A stretch of 6,968 nucleotides of DNA from an uncultured Collinsella sp. (lineage in GTDB: Bacteria > Actinomycetota > Coriobacteriia > Coriobacteriales > Coriobacteriaceae), in contig URTW01000105.1 in assembly GCA_900550815.1 (NCBI GenBank), positions 1-6,968 on the forward strand. The letters are read 5' to 3'. Both the position numbers and the translations under genes were made by a program. The first letter of the stretch is position 1, and each line of letters opens with the position of its first letter. Positions 5,206 through 6,968 of this stretch are shown one piece after another. The notes under the pieces were generated by a model. The model made no database searches. It saw only the letters and a program-made list of their open reading frames with translations, and had not been told where the DNA came from.

Positions 5206-6462
5206 CTACGAGGTCGGAGCGTTCCTAAATGTATAGTTACCCGGAGAGCGCACATTGATATACGTTACGCCCTCTACCTGCGAAAGCAGCTTGGTGACTA
5301 CGCGCTCCTTCTTGACGATATCGTTCGAATCGCCCAGCGACACCTCAATGCCGTTATTGAGGTTTGCCGAGATGGCTTCGACCGAAGGCGTGGAAATATC
5401 CTTGACTTGTCCCAAGAACTCGCTCGAAAAACCACGCACATAATCCAAGCCAGCCTTAACGGCCTTGGAGCTCACCGCCTGGCCGGAAACCGGAGCGACA
5501 TCCGCCGAGACATCAGTCAACAACACCGCGCCATAGTGCTTAGCGAGCGCCAGCGCGGCATCAATGCCGGTCAGGGTATTTGAGCCCCGCCCTGTCGTGA
5601 TGACGTTGCCCTGGTCATCCACTTCGACCGACGTCGACAGCGGGGCGATCCAGGTGTCATCATCCCCGATGGCCCAGGCAAGGTCATCGGAGCTGATATA
5701 GGCAATTGCGATGACCTTGCGCTCCATAGGCGTAATGATGAGCGTATGCGGGAACTGACGCTGGACATCCACGCCCGAGACCCACGGATTCTGCTTGAGG
5801 TCCTCGGTAATCTGGTCGGGATCGACGTTAAAAAGCGACGTTCCCTCGGGCAAATCGATCAGCTGGATAGCATCGTGCTTCGTCACATGCTCGCTGCCTT
5901 GAATCTGAATATCAGTGGCGGTAAACAATCCAGAGTTGATCACCACGACGGCAACGACGACGAGCACGGCCAAGACGGCCAGAACGCCGCCCACGATTTT
6001 GCCTTTGCCTGCAACGACAGAAGCGGCGTCTGATGTTTTATTTACCATCGCCCCAAGGGAAGACAACGGGTTGTCGCCTTTTTTACCCGAAGGCTTCTTG
6101 GCGGTAGCCGGCACCGATGTCAGCGAGCGCGGTTTCGATGCGCCCAGCGTGCGACCCGGACGCGCCGCCTTAGTTCCCGTCGAGGGCTTAGGAGTTGCCA
6201 TGGGACGGGCAGGCTTGGCGCCCATAACAGGCTTTGACGTCACCGAGGGACGCGAGGACTTTTTTGCGGCCGGACGATTACCGAGCTGAGAGCCGACGAC
6301 CGGACGACTGGTCTGTCGAGCATGCCCGACAGACTTAGAGTGCGCGACGGTATTGCGTTGAGGTTTGGCAGGCGCGCCGGAACGCCCTCCGGCGCGGCGG
6401 AAGGTGGGTTTCGATGCTCTAGAAGCCGAGGAATTTAACTTCCGGTCTGAGCTCGATGCCAT
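5206..6462 (-). CDS. ftsQ: Cell division protein FtsQ/DivIB with long basic N-terminal tail
   Basis: FtsQ is a bitopic divisome protein that links early ring proteins to the septal peptidoglycan synthases. The 418-aa protein has a very long cytoplasmic tail (1-155) rich in Lys, Arg, Pro, Ser and Ala, one membrane helix (156-175), then a POTRA domain (about 180-248, opening FTATDIQIQGSEHVTKHDAI and including NPWVSGVDVQRQFPHTLIITPMERK). A C-terminal FtsQ/DivIB domain (about 255-410) ends near VRSPGNYTFR. The tail holds imperfect repeats around 53-105. The start ATG at 6462 overlaps the murB end by 44 bp, with GGAGG at 6466-6470 only 3 bp before it, which is a short spacing; no downstream ATG or GTG in this frame precedes the tail, so this start is kept. 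FtsQ is typically 220-320 aa, and the extra length is all in the tail. Its place between murB and ftsZ fits an actinobacterial dcw cluster. Confidence 0.93.
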   Translation of the reverse strand: MASSSDRKLNSSASRASKPTFRRAGGRSGAPAKPQRNTVAHSKSVGHARQTSRPVVGSQLGNRPAAKKSSRPSVTSKPVMGAKPARPMATPKPSTGTKAARPGRTLGASKPRSLTSVPATAKKPSGKKGDNPLSSLGAMVNKTSDAASVVAGKGKIVGGVLAVLAVLVVVAVVVINSGLFTATDIQIQGSEHVTKHDAIQLIDLPEGTSLFNVDPDQITEDLKQNPWVSGVDVQRQFPHTLIITPMERKVIAIAYISSDDLAWAIGDDDTWIAPLSTSVEVDDQGNVITTGRGSNTLTGIDAALALAKHYGAVLLTDVSADVAPVSGQAVSSKAVKAGLDYVRGFSSEFLGQVKDISTPSVEAISANLNNGIEVSLGDSNDIVKKERVVTKLLSQVEGVTYINVRSPGNYTFRNAPTS

Positions 6463-6968
6463 ACGCCTCCCTCACCTTTCCGTGCACATGTCTGATAACC
6501 GCGGCAACGTCATCGGCCGAGGCAGTTCCGTTATTAACGATAAAATTAGCGTGAACGGGCGAAACTTCCGCGCCGCCAATCGAAAAACCCTTTAATCCAC
6601 AATCCTCGATAAGCTTGCCCACGCTCGCATCGGGCGGGTTGCGAAAGACCGACCCGCAGGATGCGCGACCCATGGGCTGTGTACGCTTGCGCCTCGTCAG
6701 GTACCGCTCCATGCGCTCGCGAATGTCGGCCTTGGGCGCCGGTTTAAGCTTGAGCACGCACTCGAGGATAATCTCATTGCGGGGAAGGCTACATTCGCGG
6801 TAGCCCCAAGTGATCTCGGACCCCGCATAATGCTTGATACCGGATGCCGGGTCAAACGTTACGACATCCTCGACCAGCGAGCCAATCCACTCGGTCCGTG
6901 TGCCGGCATTCATAGCTATCGCACCGCCGGCCGGACCAGGGATGCCCACGGCGCACGGGAGGCCGGAG
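6419..6968 (-). CDS. murB: UDP-N-acetylenolpyruvoylglucosamine reductase MurB (C-terminal part; 5' end outside window)
   Basis: MurB is a cytoplasmic FAD enzyme that uses NADPH to reduce UDP-GlcNAc-enolpyruvate to UDP-N-acetylmuramate, the second committed step of peptidoglycan synthesis. About 182 codons are present. The frame enters from the right edge (SGLPCAVGIPGPAGGAIAMN, then AG), the FAD-binding block of the family. Downstream are GSVFRNP, holding the serine expected to protonate the substrate, LIEDCGLKGFSIGGAEVS, and HANFIVNNG, which is typical of the shorter type II MurB. The final ELRPEVKFLG carries the conserved glutamate near the C-terminus. A GTG at 6949 is an internal Val codon and not the start. 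The stop TAG at 6419-6421 lies inside ftsQ, so the two genes overlap by 44 bp and are probably translationally coupled. Confidence 0.96.
   Translation of the reverse strand, partial: SGLPCAVGIPGPAGGAIAMNAGTRTEWIGSLVEDVVTFDPASGIKHYAGSEITWGYRECSLPRNEIILECVLKLKPAPKADIRERMERYLTRRKRTQPMGRASCGSVFRNPPDASVGKLIEDCGLKGFSIGGAEVSPVHANFIVNNGTASADDVAAVIRHVHGKVREAYGIELRPEVKFLGF

Noticed and set aside
3507..5228. 573-codon open frame on the plus strand across ftsZ, its terminator and part of pgeF
   Set aside because: It is antisense to two clear genes, its product is low-complexity (Gly/Asp/Val-rich), it matches no family I recognise, and long stop-free antisense frames are expected in GC-rich DNA.
1..6968. 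Mobile elements, CRISPR repeats, tRNA or riboswitch
   Set aside because: Genes are tightly packed housekeeping genes; I saw no transposase, long repeats, clover-leaf sequence or known riboswitch core in the two short gaps.

Overview
The window is a compact, single-strand block of bacterial chromosome. Every supported gene lies on the minus strand and is read from high to low coordinates. It joins the distal end of a division and cell-wall (dcw) cluster to a high-affinity phosphate transport (pst) operon. The organism is most likely an actinobacterium, plausibly of the Coriobacteriia (Collinsella-like). The reasons are high-GC coding DNA, no ftsA between ftsQ and ftsZ, a GEGGGTGTG nucleotide signature in FtsZ, an FtsQ with a long basic cytoplasmic tail, and a YlmD/YfiH-family gene directly after ftsZ. 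The genus is an inference from gene order and protein style, not from a database search.

Layout in the direction of transcription: murB (C-terminal part, 6968 to 6419) overlaps ftsQ by 44 bp (6462 to 5206). A 199-bp AT-rich gap precedes ftsZ (5006 to 3852). A strong intrinsic terminator (3825 to 3793) follows ftsZ. A leader region of about 150 bp carries tandem 11-bp repeats and an inverted repeat that could be regulatory. Then come pgeF (3643 to 2843), pstS (2846 to 2010), pstC (2008 to 1082), pstA (1078 to 173) and the first 53 codons of pstB (160 to 1, running off the window). From pgeF to pstB the genes overlap by 4 bp or are 1 to 12 bp apart, so this is one transcription unit.

How they work together: MurB makes UDP-N-acetylmuramate for peptidoglycan. 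FtsQ and FtsZ belong to the divisome, FtsZ as the cytoplasmic ring and FtsQ as a membrane-anchored scaffold. PgeF (YfiH/YlmD family) is linked to peptidoglycan fidelity and purine nucleoside chemistry. PstS captures phosphate outside the membrane, PstC and PstA form the channel, and PstB powers uptake. The unusual part is the junction: pgeF sits behind the ftsZ terminator, yet its stop codon overlaps the pstS start codon, and pstS has no visible Shine-Dalgarno sequence. Phosphate-binding protein synthesis may therefore depend on translation of a cell-wall gene.

No phage, insertion sequence, CRISPR array, tRNA or rRNA was seen, and no wholly new system. The most useful leads are the pgeF-pst coupling, a candidate PHO-type box upstream of pgeF, a missing EAA-loop glutamate in PstA, and the repeat-bearing FtsQ tail. 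Three start codons (ftsZ, pgeF, pstC) should be placed downstream of the longest possible ORF start because of clear ribosome-binding sites.
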